In this document: one piece after another, positions 21,391 to 34,360 of the stretch
Layout: each line of letters opens with the position of its first letter
How positions within the stretch are numbered: the stretch's first letter is position 1
Source of the DNA: Chara braunii
Taxonomy: Eukaryota; Streptophyta; Charophyceae; Charales; Characeae
Direction: 5' to 3'
NCBI GenBank assembly: GCA_003427395.1
Contig: BFEA01000971.1
Coordinates: forward strand, 96,912 to 160,911
DNA length: 64,000 nt
Made by a program: the position numbers and the translations under genes
The notes under the pieces: generated by a model
What the model was told of the DNA's origin: nothing
Seen by the model: the letters and a program-made list of their open reading frames with translations, nothing else
The model's database searches: none

Positions 21391-23400
21391 CTTTCCACGC
21401 ACCAACTTTAACGGATGTCCTGGAGAACGAATTTCGTTTGAGGAAGGTGTTGTATCTGGGGTTGATCAATTCAACGATGACACCGTCAATACCTCGAGGG
21501 CATCACATTATTAAATTAAGTAATCAATTGATCGTTGAGTCTGGAGTGCCAAAGACTTCAGAGCCATTGATTATTAGTCGATTTTTAGTAATAAATAAAA
21601 GCACAAATTAATTAAGTAATTAACTTATGTCTGTAATGGAATTGAATTGACATGCCACCCGTTTCTGTAGTCCCAAGTGAAGTATTTGTGGTCGTTGATG
21701 GGTCCCATGGTCAACGAGTTTCAGACTGATCATATGAAATACTGCAATGTTCATTAAAAAAAAAAAAAAAAAAAAAAAAAACAATGGTGGCTTACATAGT
21801 GATGACCAGTTTGATGATAATATCTCAAGGCTATCGCCCTTTAATATTTGATTTAAAAAAAAGGGTTAACTACGACACAGTCACGAAAGCAGTTTATAAA
21901 TGCATTTCGAACTGCCTTTTTTGAGTCCAGCACGGTCCCAAGTTTCAAATCTGGTCATTCCTCTTCTTCCCTTATCCTTCTTTCGCTCTCCCTTTCCCCC
22001 CCTTTCCCCCTTTCCTCTCGCCTCTCTTCTTCAAGCTACCATCTTTTCATCAAAACTGTCACCCCAATATCTCTTTACCCAAAGTGGACATAATAGGCAG
22101 TCCAAGCGAACTGGGGCAATGCTCCCTATCCAACCTTTATGTGGGGTGGCCGTCCCCGATCATATTGTTGAGCAATGAGTACCAATGTGTTTAAAAAAAA
22201 ATAATAATAATAAAACTCTTGACATGCAGAACAGTCGCAAGGTTGAGTTTGCAACTGCAGTCCAGTCCGGCCTCTTTGTCTTTTTTTCCCTTTTTTTTTT
22301 CATCTCGGACGTCGCCGAGGCATAACGGCCGTGACGTCCACCTAGGCTCTCTGACATAGAGCGCCGACCGCTTGTGTGACGTATGAATAGACTTGGGGCG
22401 GGCTCTACGATTCTGATTTTCTAAAGTTCCCAGCCAGGAACGAGACAGTGGAAGCTCAGATCGCTACACCCAAGTACGCACGTCAACCTTTCGTACATCT
22501 GTTCGTCTCAGTGTGTTGCCTCCGAAAAGTTATTGTTAGTCGTAGGACGCGGGTCCTGATTAGGGCGCCAAACCCCGTTTTTCGCCATGAGATGAAAGTA
22601 CATTTGATTCCTACAAAGCAAGAAAGGAAAGACAAAAAAGCAAAAGAGAAAGACAATTAGGGAGCAGAGCGAAACCTCAGCAAATTGAGCAAGGAGGCTG
22701 CCGAGAATGTCGGTATAGGGAGGATAAGAGAAAAGAAAACGCTACCCGAGTTGTACTTGCATTACGACATAGTCAAGCAGCAGATTCTAGACTACAAAGT
22801 CCCAGGGTATCGCTGAAGTGAGGATGAGTAGGGGAAAGAAGTTACCCTCCTAGTCTACGACTAGGGTTCTTTTGCCCAGGATGTGGTAGTTCGGCGCGCT
22901 CTTTCTTCCTTGGTGGTTCACTTGGGAGCTTCTTGGGCTATGCCTATTCTTCTCCTCGTCCTCTTGTTCCACGTCAGGGAAGCCGGCACATTCGCGCCAC
23001 GTCCATTCCTCATATTCCACATTACGTAGATATTGCGTCTGCTCCCTACGGCTGGTACGCCTCCATTCTCCCTCCTTCCCTGAAGGAGTTTTGACTCCGC
23101 CATCTCCGGGGGAAGCTTCAGCAAGAATCCATAGCTCAGGCCGCGTGCCTGCCCTAGGGTCAGCGGCACCGGTCCAGCCGAACCGGTAGCGCTGTAGGCG
23201 GAGGGCTCCTGCGCCAGTCCGAGCGCCCGTCCCTCCACCTTTTTTTTTTTTTGAACCGGTTTTTGTGATTTTCTGTGCATGACTTCGGAACCTCGCGAGG
23301 AGTCCTTGACGCGAACACGTTTTTATGGAGCGCTGACCGTACTCGTGGTCTTTTGGGGATGCATCTGGCCGTATCTACGTCCAGATGGAGCTTGAAAAAT
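21391..23400. other. intergenic, no confidently recognised gene
   Basis: It holds an A-run at about 21757-21781 and the short ORF-poor segment to 22400. At 22690-23100 the plus strand can be read as natural-looking peptide pieces ('KTLPELYLHYDIVKQQILDY' and 'IPHYVDIASAPYGWYASILP') interrupted by stops. These do not match a family I know, so no gene is called. Confidence 0.4.
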
Positions 23401-23403
23401 CCT

Positions 23404-23516
23404 AGCCCCTACTTACCACATGCACGAAGTCAAAAGATATGGCTGTGTATATTTCCATGTTTTTGAGGCAGATTCGTTCTCAGTTTGCGCTTTTTGCGAG
23501 TAGCGGAGCGAGGCCC
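23404..23516. mobile_element. palindromic MITE, family M2
   Basis: The ends 'agcccctacttaccacatgca' (here one base over the repeat core) and 'tttttgcgagtagcggagcgaggc' (in part) are imperfect inverted repeats. An internal 'gtgtatatttccatgttttt' relates to the core of the other M2 copies at 23546, 35896 and 36607. Confidence 0.5.
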
Positions 23517-23545
23517 ATGGAAAACCGATGGCCCGGTCGTAATGA

Positions 23546-23678
23546 CTCCGCTACTCACCACATGCACAGAAGACAGAAAAAAGAAAAAGAAATGAAAAAA
23601 TGCTGGTGTATCTGTCCGTGTTCTAGGGGGAGATTCATTCACGTTGTTTTGCACATTTGGTGAGCAGTGGAGCGAGGC
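23546..23678. mobile_element. palindromic MITE, family M2
   Basis: The left end 'ctccgctactcaccacatgc' and right end 'gcacatttggtgagcagtgg' plus 'agcgag' are inverted repeats. The core 'gtgttctagggggagattc' is the reverse complement of 'gaatcttcccctagaacat' in the 36607-36729 copy. Non-autonomous and non-coding. Confidence 0.65.
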
Positions 23679-23679
23679 T

Positions 23680-24576
23680 CTGCCATGGCTCCTGATAATG
23701 AATTCCTTACTTTTTCCCCCCAAAAAAAAAATAATAATAAAAAAAAATTTCACCGACGCAGTAGTTGAGCGCCCCCGCTGTGGCTTTTGGCGCCTCCTCT
23801 CGTCTACGCGCCGATCGATCGATCGTCATCGATTCATTATGAATTATATAATAATATAATATAATTATTTCTATTTTTTTAATGTTGTATTCCTATGGAA
23901 CGATTGCTGTATAATAACCGCCGTGCCGCCGGCGAGCTTAGCGGCTGGGCCGGGGGCCAAGGAGGTTAGCGGCTGGACCGGGGGCCAAGCCTAGTAGGAG
24001 CGTTGAGTTTCGTCTGTGCCTGAATCTGGACGTGTTTGACGAAGTTGTGCAGAGGTGGGGTTGAGTTTCCTTCACCGCACATCTTCACGAACACGTCCAG
24101 AATCAGGCTTTGAGGAAACTCAACCCTGTAGTGGGACCTGGCCAGGGGCCCCTTACGGTAGCCAAGCCAACGTCCGGGTCAGCCTCAGCGGGAAGGTCGA
24201 CTTTTGGTCTTTTGGTGGAGCGAGCAAGTCTTCGGTACTGTAGACGGGGCAGAGACTCCTACAGCCGAGAGGCAGAGACTAAACAAATAGGAGGCAGAGA
24301 CAAAGTAGAGCGCGCGTTTATGTGGAAAAGCGTGCGTCCGTCTGGAAGACTCGTGGTCGACTCTCGGTCGAGCAAGCCAGTCTTCGGTAATACGTAGTCG
24401 GGGCAGAGACTCCTACAGCGGGGGGCGGGTAGAGACTGAACAGAGCGCGCGTTTGTGTGGAAAAGTGTGCGTCTATCAGGAAAAGTCCGACTGAAGTCAA
24501 TCGCCCAATCTAGCACGATCAGCCGATCAACCGATCAACCAACCTCTCAATCAATCAATCAATCAATCAGCGAATC

Positions 24577-24610
<34 letters not shown>

Positions 24611-24791
24611 GTAATCAATCAGTGAATCATCCAGTGAATCAAGAGCTGAATGGAAGTTTCAGCAATGGTGATAAGATTGATGATGAGACGGATCCATTCA
24701 GAGTACTGTTGATGTCAGCGAGTCGAAGAGATGATGGAGAAGTAGGGGGAGCGTGAAAAAAGACAGCCATGAGCGAGATAGATAGATATAT

Positions 24792-24864
<73 letters not shown>

Positions 24865-25418
24865 CAATTACCAAGTAAAGTAGTAGTTGACGACGATACG
24901 GGTATGTTCTCCTGCTCCTCCTCCTCCCTCTCCTCCTCGTCAGCTTGATTGATGTCTTGTTTATGCGGACGATCGCCGTTGGGTTAAGGCACACGGGAGA
25001 AGGAGCAACGGAGGGGGGACGGAGAGAGGGAGGGAGGGAGGAGGGAAGATCGAGTGAGGAAGCCGTGCGTGGCAACGCCCGAGCTTTCGTTGGCGTCATC
25101 GATCGATGTCGGTGATGCGAGGCGACGGTCGTGGTAGCAGCAAATGGCGCTTGGGATCGTGCGGAGACGAGTAAGCGCGGTCGGGATCTGCGGTGGAGAC
25201 GCCCGCCGCGCTCGTTTAAGTTGTACGTCGAGATCTGTGGTTGACGTTTCGGCGGTAAGACCAGCTGACGGCATGCGTTTTTTTTTCTGGGCGGCAACAA
25301 GAATAAGAATCTTCAATTAGTACCTAATAAATAAATAAAAATAATAAATATAAACTAGTAAAGCAAATCGTCAGCACTAACGAAAGAGAAAATCTGGTAA
25401 TCAAAACGTTCCTGCATT
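23680..25418. other. upstream region of the ZNFX1-like gene, low-complexity
   Basis: No gene recognised. It includes duplicated 'aatctggacgtgtttg'-type segments near 24020 and 24080 (also seen at 30.5-30.9 kb). Two roughly 160-bp related units follow at 24200-24470 ('agtcttcggta.t', 'gcgcgcgtttgtgtggaaaa'). A (CAAT)n tract lies at about 24540-24640 and (GA)n at about 24797-24861. A core promoter for the downstream gene cannot be singled out. Confidence 0.45.
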
Positions 25419-25445
25419 TTGTACCATACTGCAGTCGAGGAGGGA

Positions 25446-25557
25446 ATGGCGGGGTTGGGGTCGGGGTCGTCGCAGTTACGGAGGATGGTTAAGGATGAGG
25501 CGGAGGCGGCGGATGATCGGGCGGGACCGACGGGCGGAAGCGGTAGAGGGTTCGGCA

Positions 25558-25611
<54 letters not shown>

Positions 25612-28600
25612 CGGGGTTGGGGTCGGGGTGGAAATGGGGGAAGAAGCAATGTCGAACGCGGAGGGGGAGGGCAGCAAGATCAGTCGACTCAGCAGACGAG
25701 CTTAGGAGGAGGGCGAGGAAGAGGAGGAGGAAGAGGAAGGGGAAGAGGGAGAAGGGGGGGAGAAGGAGGAGGAGGAGGAGGCGGAGGAGGAGGCGGAAGA
25801 GGGGGAATGAAAGGTCGAGGTGTTGGCGATGGTGGCCGTGGTGGTGGTGCTGGGATCACTCTCTCGGCGCTGCTGAAGCTGAAGCCGCCATTTCAGACAG
25901 AAGAGCAGATGTCGACGTTCGTACATTTGTCGTTTTGTGCAGCTGATTCGTCGCAACTGGTTCTCCAGATCGGCAGCGCTTCATCCAACGGCAGGGAACT
26001 TCTCAGGGGCATTTTCGCAAAAGCTGTGGATAATGGCGCCCTCGTCTCTGTAACTGGTCATTCATCTTCTTCTTTTTCTTCTTCTTCTTCTTCTTCTTCT
26101 TTTTCTTCTTCTTCTTTTTCTGCCGTTGGGGGTGATGGGGTGCGACGGGTCGGTGCACGGGGCACTGCCAGCGTGTCCTTTCACCGAATCATTTTGCCAA
26201 TCCTTCATTTAATCACTCGGCCGGAGTTCTGCAACTCCACTCTCAGCGACATAGTCAACTCGATCTTCGCTACAATCAACGGCGTCGATGGCCTCACGAG
26301 TTTTTTACGAGATTGTCTCAGGCTCTTATTCGAAGGAACCGGAGGAGGAGGAGGAGGAGGAGGAGGAGAAGGTGGAGGAGAAGGTGGAGGAGAAAAACGA
26401 GGAGGAGAAGGAGGTGAGAGAGCAGGAGAAGCAGGAGGAGGAAGAGTTGGTGGGCAAACAGCAGCAGCAGCAGCAGTAGCAGCAGCAGGAGGAGGAGGAG
26501 GAGGAGGAGGAGGAGAAAAACGAGGAGGAGGAGGTGAGAGAGCAGGGGAAACAGGAGGAGGAAGAGTTGGTGGGCAAACAGCAGCAGCAGCAGGAGTAGG
26601 AGTAGGAGTAGGAGGAGGAGGAGGAGAAAATGTTGTTTTGCCGCCTTGGCGTCGAATTCTGCGGGAAGGCGATGGCGGGAAAGGTCTGATGACATCTTCT
26701 TCTACCTCGGCCTCTTCTTTGTCGTATTCGTGTTCTTCTTCTTACTTCGGGTTATCTCATGTCACCGGTGCTTCGGGGAGTAGGAGACCAGGGACTAGTA
26801 CATCGCCTGCGCGTGCATCCAACGCGGATGGCTGGGTGCCTTCCACGTGGCACGATTTCTTCGCGCCGGTGATTGCCTTCAAGGCCCTCGTTCTTCAGCG
26901 TTTTCAGCAATTGCAGGCATCGGAAGAAGAATGGCAGTTCGTTAAAGATATCAACCAGCTTTACGCTCGGTGTGAGTCGACCTGTGACCGAGATGGAGTA
27001 GGAGGAGGGGGAGGTGGTGGTGTAGCGGCCGGGTCGGACGCGATCGGCAGCGGGATCGGGTTTGCCGTCGTCGTTGGCGGTGAGAAAAAGAGAGCCGATG
27101 ATGTCAGACGTGGACTGGAGCGGCTTGTCAGGCTGGTGCAGTCTGCTAGCCGTCAGATCGAGAGGACAAAGGCACGGGAGCAAGAGAAACAACGCCTGGA
27201 GTTACTCTATCCGACGAGAGCAGTAGATGTTGGTATTGGTATTGGTAGTTGGGGAAGTGGGAGTAGGGGTAGGAACGGTAGTAATCATCATACACTTCTT
27301 AACGAGGAGGAGGAGACGACGGCAAAGGTGGTGGAGAATGGAGGTCAACCTTATCCGAATCCTCATTCTCAGCATCGTAATCATTGTAATGATTACCCGC
27401 ATCTTGTTAAGCAGCAGGCTGGCAAGATGGTGGAAAGTGATGGTCCTGGAAGTTTGTCGTTTAGCGGCGATTCTCGACACGACAACGATTTCGAGGATAT
27501 CTGCCACGTGTCAATCATCCCGACTGCCGATGAGCTGTTGTCTGGTAGGAGACCTTATCTCCCGCGCAATCCGCCGAACACGTGTCATCACGCCGACGAT
27601 CAGCCCGTTGCCAGGCTGGCAGATGTCCATTTCCGGTTGCTGCGAGAGGATATGATGGCGCCCATGAGAGAGAGAGCCCTCCTCTTCTCCTTCGTCAGCG
27701 AGAGCTGCCCGAGTCCGCATTTGAATCTCAGAAGCGGACGGCTGAGGATTGCGAGAAAGGAGAGAGAGAGGATGCTGTCCGTTGCGCGGGGCTTCGATCG
27801 ACGGCGATGGCCGACGGACGACGCGAATGACGTGGACATCTTCCTCTTCCGCCACGTGGAGGTGGAGGGAGTAAATCTTGCGAAGACCGGAGGGACCGCC
27901 TTCACACTTGAGATAGACTGTCCGTTGTCGGGCAGGTCGATGTCAGACAGGAGGGCGTTCTGGGCAAGGACGAAGAGGTTGCAGCACGGCTCCTTGGTGT
28001 GTTTATGGGAACGAAGATCAGCAAGACATCCTTCTTCTTCTTCTTCTTCTTCTTCTTTTTCTTTTTCTTGCTCCTCCTCCCCCTCCTCCGCCTCCTCTTC
28101 TTCTTCTTCTTTCTCTACAGCTTCTTCTGCTTTCCCTCAAAGCAGCAGATCGAAGGGGGGTGAACAAGGCGGGCTATTAAGCAGAAGGAATGGAGATCGG
28201 GATAGAGAGGGAGAGGAGGAGAAAGGGAAAGGGGTCTGGTGGGAGGGGGAGGAGGTACAAAGTGAAGGAAAGGCGAAGAAGCCATGGATAATTTTCGGAG
28301 TCGTCAGCATGACTGGAGAGCCGGCGGAAGGACACGTGTCAGCCAGAGGGGGGAGGGGATTCGACAGGGCGAGGGTTCAAATCTCTCGTGCAGATCGGGG
28401 AGCGTTCGATGAAGGAGAGATGCGCTTGCTGTTTGATCATTGGAAATGGCCCGTACAAGGGAGGAAAGAGGACGGAGGAGGAGGAGGAGGAGGAGGAGGA
28501 TATGAAGAGAAGAACGGCTTGTCGACCTGTGGAATGGGATCGGGATCGGGATCGGAGTCGGAATTAATCATGATTGAGATGTGTGGGAGTTTTTTCTCGT

Positions 28601-29164
28601 TCTATCCTGTGCTGAGCGTGCTGCAGAGAATAGGAGAATACACTTTCCCTTTCGGGAATATTCTGTGCGGAGAGCCAGAACGAGCGGGAGCAGAACAAGC
28701 GGGAACTTCCATTTTGGGAAAAAATAGTGCAGAGCGTTTGCAGCCGTGTTTACCGGAGTATGTTTCGCTTGACACGTGCTATGATCTCCGTCCGCTGTTG
28801 AATAATCGACGTGACCTTTCATCTGCCCCGGCGGTATCCGTTCTCCCTCCTCGTCCTCTTCCTCCTTTGTCTTCTCTTTTTGGTTCGTCTTCTTCTTCTT
28901 CTTCTTCTTCTTCTTCTTCTTCTTGCTCTTGGCTGGAGGAGAAAGAGAGAAGAAGAGATGGGGTTAAGATTAACGATGCAGCAGCAGCAGCGACGACAAG
29001 GATTATGGATGTGGTGGCTGAATCGCGACGCCACGTGGACATGACACGTGTCCCGATCGCGACGGAGTTCCCATTGGAGGAGTTGCTGAAGCATTCAACA
29101 CTAGATCGGGCTCAAGCGGAAGCCGTAAGGGCCGCCCTCACACAGGAAGTCGCGCTCATTCAGG
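25446..29164 (+). CDS. ZNFX1: ZNFX1-like exon 1
   Basis: One uninterrupted 3.67-kb frame from 25495 to the donor 'cagg|gtacat' at 29164/29165. Upstream, ATG 25446 (and 25419) opens a different frame that enters a 54-nt G-run; one G fewer, or two more, would join it to the downstream frame. The exon contains the RG-rich N-terminus, (TCT)n-encoded serine tracts (26064-26123, 28030-28065, 28885-28925), and a 120-bp-class repeat coding 'EKRGG...[12 protein letters not shown]' twice (26394-26600). The conserved ZNFX1 block lies at 27484-27980, and '[14 protein letters not shown]' just before the P-loop. The exon ends in phase 1 within the first Gly of Walker A. Confidence 0.85.
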
Positions 29165-30193
29165 GTACATTGGATATGGATATGTTTTTTTTTTTTTCCC
29201 ACTCTCTGGCTGTCCTTTCCTTTTTCCTCTTTTTTTTTTTTTTTTTTTNNNNNNNNNNNNNNNNNNNNNNNNNNNNNNNNNNNNNNNNNNNNNNNNNNNN
29301 NNNNNNNNNNNNNNNNNNNNNNNNNNNNNNNNNNNNNNNNNNNNNNNNNNNNNNNNNNNNNNNNNNNNNNNNNNNNNNNNNNNNNNNNNNNNNNNNNNNN
29401 NNNNNNNNNNNNNNNNNNNNNNNNNNNNNNNNNNNNNNNNNNNNNNNNNNNNNNNNNNNNNNNNNNNNNNNNNNNNNNNNNNNNNNNNNNNNNNNNNNNN
29501 NNNNNNNNNNNNNNNNNNNNNNNNNNNNNNNNNNNNNNNNNNNNNNNNNNNNNNNNNNNNNNNNNNNNNNNNNNNNNNNNNNNNNNNNNNNNNNNNNNNN
29601 NNNNNNNNNNNNNNNNNNNNNNNNNNNNNNNNNNNNNNNNNNNNNNNNNNNNNNNNNNNNNNNNNNNNNNNNNNNNNNNNNNNNNNNNNNNNNNNNNNNN
29701 NNNNNNNNNNNNNNNNNNNNNNNNNNNNNNNNNNNNNNNNNNNNNNNNNNNNNNNNNNNNNNNNNNNNNNNNNNNNNNNNNNNNNNNNNNNNNNNNNNNN
29801 NNNNNNNNNNNNNNNNNNNNNNNNNNNNNNNNNNNNNNNNNNNNNNNNNNNNNNNNNNNNNNNNNNNNNNNNNNNNNNNNNNNNNNNNNNNNNNNNNNNN
29901 NNNNNNNNNNNNNNNNNNNNNNNNNNNNNNNNNNNNNNNNNNNNNNNNNNNNNNNNNNNNNNNNNNNNNNNNNNNNNNNNNNNNNNNNNNNNNNNNNNNN
30001 NNNNNNNNNNNNNNNNNNNNNNNNNNNNNNNNNNNNNNNNNNNNNNNNNNNNNNNNNNNNNNNNNNNNNNNNNNNNNNNNNNNNNNNNNNNNNNNNNNNN
30101 NNNNNNNNNNNNNNNNNNNNNNNNNNNNNNNNNNNNNNNNNNNNNNNNNNNNNNNNNNNNNNNNNNNNNNNNNNNNNNNNNNNNNNNNNNNNN

Positions 30194-30224
<31 letters not shown>

Positions 30225-33200
30225 TTAATCCACATGTATTACCTTCTTCACGCGAACACTACGGCCCTTCATCATGGTCGATCGTATGCCACCGTCGTCC
30301 CTCGAACATAACGCACCCCGATCATGATATATCCATCTTTCCGATCCGATACATTCGAGACGAGGGTGCCTTGTGTTCGGGGGAGGACGGCGGCTGTCTG
30401 TCTCGCTGTGACGGACAGTTCCGTTGATGACGAGGGTGCGTTGTGTTTGAAGGAAGAACTTATCAGGGCGGAGGCTTCACAAGCAAAGAGGATTGGATTT
30501 AACGTGTCTGAATCTGGACGTGTATGTAGGCAGGTGCAGAGTACCGGGCTTGATCTGCATATCTTCACATCTCTGAGCCACAATTCCGTAATGATGAGGG
30601 TGCACTGTGTTTGGAGAAAGAACGTAGCAGGGCGGAGATCCCACTAGCAAAGAGGATCATTGGATTGAACGTCTGAATCTGGACGTGTATGTAAGATTTG
30701 GAATTAACGTCTGAATCTGGACGTGTATGTCAGCAGGTGCAGAATGCCGGCCTTGATCTGCTTCTCTGCATCTCTGACTCAGAATTCCCTGACGATAAAA
30801 ACAAAGGCACGGGCGAGGTCCCACTAGCAACGAGGACTGGATTTCACGTCCGAATCTGGACGTGTTTGTGGAGCGGTGCAGAGTACCGGGACTAATCTGT
30901 ATTTCACGTCCAGATGCACGCGCTTAGTGGGACCTCGCCCCAGATGATGCGCCTCTGGCTCTTTTTTTTTGATAAATTTACTTAGTAGTATAAATAAATG
31001 GGTTGTGAAAGAGGAAAACAAAAAAATAAAAAATGCATTGTTCTTAAAAAAAAAACAAAAAAAACACGAACCTTCGGATGTGTCGCGGCTGGAAATCGAA
31101 CGCCCTTTGCGTAAGAGAGCGCGTTGACCATTCCTTGGCATATTTACGAAGTATATATATTATATGATAAATTAATAATATAATGTTTTATTTTTTATTG
31201 TTTCCGCGTGAGAAAAACACCAGGGGGGGCAAATTCTATTTTTAACTTTTTTAATTCGAATTTTCTGATTATTACCTGCTACGTTAGCGACCATATTTTG
31301 TACAGGTCATCATCCTACCGTCGTCCTCCGAATAGAACGTACGGAAATTATAACTGTTAGAACGTACGGTAATTCGAGCTGCTGTATAGGGGCAAGCTTT
31401 CAGTCTAGGTACAGCGATAATGACCGTACCTTCTATTCGGGGGAAGACGAGACGGTTCGGAGTAGTGTTTAATTAATTTTAATATGTATATAATGGATAT
31501 ATACTATATATATCGTCACAAATAGAACTGCCCGGTAAACCGTAGGCAGAGAGAGAGAAGAGGACAACAAACGAGGGGCTGTGACAAACTGTTTCGTCGG
31601 AGTTTCACCGACTCATCAGGAGGCTGAACCCTCCACCCCATTACAAGCCAGCAAAACATCCACGAAACAAAGAAAGGTCTGTCACAGCCAAAAAATACAC
31701 TCCAGACACGCCGCTGGCATATATAATGTGGCAATATAGCTCTCTGCTTTTGCAGATGATGCGGCGAGCGTCGGGCCTGTACTAGCAGGCTTTCCTTTGC
31801 TTATGGTAGAAAATAATTTTGATTCTGTCTTTACTGCTTATTTTTCCCCGTGGTTGGGGGTACTCCGTTTTGCGGACCTACTGTATGGTTCCGTTTTTTA
31901 CCTATGGATATGGCAGATTTTGTTTTGGTTATTGTCTTCGCATCCTGGTTGGTTGTTTCCGGTTGTTCGGCCTATGGTGCAGGGGCGGTGCTTATATGTA
32001 GGAAATGACATCCGGGATTGTCAGTCTTTCGTGTTTTCCCGGATGGTTTTGTCCTGTTGTTCGGTCTATTTGGCGGGGCGGTGCTTTCATGTGGGACCAA
32101 TCATCCGGGTTCTGGTCTTGCCTTGGGATGTATTGTTGTCGTATTCGTAGATTTTGTCACACTGGATCGGAGCTTATTGTGTTTTTCAATTGCATATCTG
32201 TCGGTGGTGTTGAAGGCTTTATTCAAGTTTATTGTGTTTTCTTTCTTGACAGTGCACGTAAGAATCCATTTGGGTCGAAAATAGCCTGAATCATCGTCCT
32301 GTCATCCCACATTTTTTTGACTATGGTTATGGTAGATTTGTTGTGGTAATCTTGTCTGCATCCCGGTTGGTTTTGTCCCATTATTTAGCAAGTAGCTGTG
32401 CTTCATGTGGGATCAATCATCCCGGTTTTTTATTGTCTTGGCATCGTGGTTGGTTGTTTCCCGTTGTTCGGCCTTTTGGAGCACGGGGCGGTGCTTGTAT
32501 GTGGGGATCGTCATCCGGGATTGTCTTTTATACCGGTTTTCTGGGTTCTTTTTGAATTTTTTTGCAGACAAGAATATTTTGACATCCTGGTTGGTTTTGT
32601 CCCGTCGTTTGGCCTGTGGACAGGGGCGGTGCTTGCATGTGGGACTTGTCATCTGGGATCTGTTTTGTTGCCCCCTGTTCTGTATTATTTGGCTGTTCCC
32701 TTCCTCTTTTCTTTGCCTCTTTGCCTTCTGGCTGTGTGCAAGTGGGACGATATGACACACGGGGGTGGGGGCAGCCGCCGCTCAACCTACATCCACGTGG
32801 GCGGCCTTGTACGCAAGAGGTTCTGAACAGGGGGAGTTGTAAGGAAGAAGATTAAATCATGAATTCATCTTTTCCTGTTTTCCTTCTTTCTTTCTTTCTT
32901 TTTTCTTTTTTTCGCTTTTGCGCTCTGATATGTTTGTGACGATATATATATGTACACATCTTCGGAATAATAGATAGGAAATGCGGAGCAAGTCTTTTTT
33001 TTTGGGATAGAACGGACGGAATTTTTTGGGGGAGGCTTGAAAAGAGTGCATTGGGGGCAAAAAATGCAAAAGGAAAAAAAAAAAGAAAAAGAACGAAGGA
33101 AGAAAAGGGAGAAAAAGGCAAAGAAAAATAAAGAGAAAAGAAAGCAAGGTCGTTTTTTGGGATAGATCGGACGGAAAATTTCGGCGTGGCCTGAAAAAGT

Positions 33201-34323
33201 GCATTGGGTGCGAACGTAAAAGCGAAAAAAAAGAAAAAGAAAAAGAAAAGGAGAAAACGAAAATAGATAAAAGGGGGAAAAAAGGAAAAGAAAAGTAGTG
33301 GGAAAAAAAAAAAAAAAAACACCGTATAGGGGGCATAAGGACGGACATTATGAATTCTTTCTCGTAATAGTGAGGACTCTGAGGAGAAGTGACGTGCAAA
33401 TTTCTAGGCATCCGATTTGCTGAGAGGAGCACGCAGGGGGAGAGGGAGGGGGAGGAGGAGGAGGAGGAGGAGGACAGCGAGAGGGCGAGGAGGAAAGCGT
33501 TCCGGCGTTCTTGTGCTGAATTTCCTCATTGAGAGTAGAGGGTGTATAAGAAGATAAATTAAGCAAAATAAAGATTAAACAAAAGTAAAGATCAAACAAA
33601 AAACGAAGATTAAACAAAATAAAATAAAGTTAACAACAAGAGAATTGGGAGGGTTTAAAAGAAGCGAAATAAGCAAAAGACAGTCTTTTGACGACGGAAA
33701 GTTTTGTGTATGGGGATGTTGAACCTGCAGTTAAAAAAACAAAAACAAAATAAAGATTGAACAAAATAAAGTGAACAACAACAGACTTAGGAGGAGGAAC
33801 AGAAAGAAGAGAAATAAACAAAAATGGAAATGAAAATAAGCGAAAGAAAATGTGTCGACGTGGAAAAGTTTTTGTGTGTGTGGGGATGGAGAACCTGTAG
33901 TTAAGAAATTGAGCGAAGTAAGGATTAAACAAATAAAGTTAACGACGACATATTAATTAGTAGGAATAAAATGAATAGAAATAAGCAGGATGAAAATGAA
34001 AATAAGCCAAATGAAAACAACTTTAAATAAGCAAACAGAAAATATTTCAACGCGGAAAAGTTTTGTGTATGTGATTGGAGAACCTGCGGTTATCCAATCA
34101 GTGATGAGCTTTTTTTTTTTTTTTTTTTTGGTGATCAGCATTCTCGATGTATCGTCGTCCTTTATTCTCTCCTCGTGAACTTTGAAAGAAAATCACCCCT
34201 TTTTTCTCTCCCCTCAAACTTAAAAAAAAAAAAAAAATCCTTCCCTTTTTATTTTCAAAGACGTTTGTAAGTCGTTACTGATTGAATTGTCCTTGTTTGC
34301 TTCTTTGTTTATGTTTTCTTTTT

Positions 34324-34360
<37 letters not shown>

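Noticed and set aside
24698-25316. Minus-strand ORFs of 110-200 residues just upstream of the gene
   Set aside because: Composition comes from GA repeats and purine-rich DNA, with no recognisable domain.
29165-30228. Extension of the exon 1 ORF through the 945-N gap
   Set aside because: The donor at 29164/29165 joins precisely to the micro-exon to make GPPGTGKT; the extension is poly-Phe, Ns and poly-Pro.
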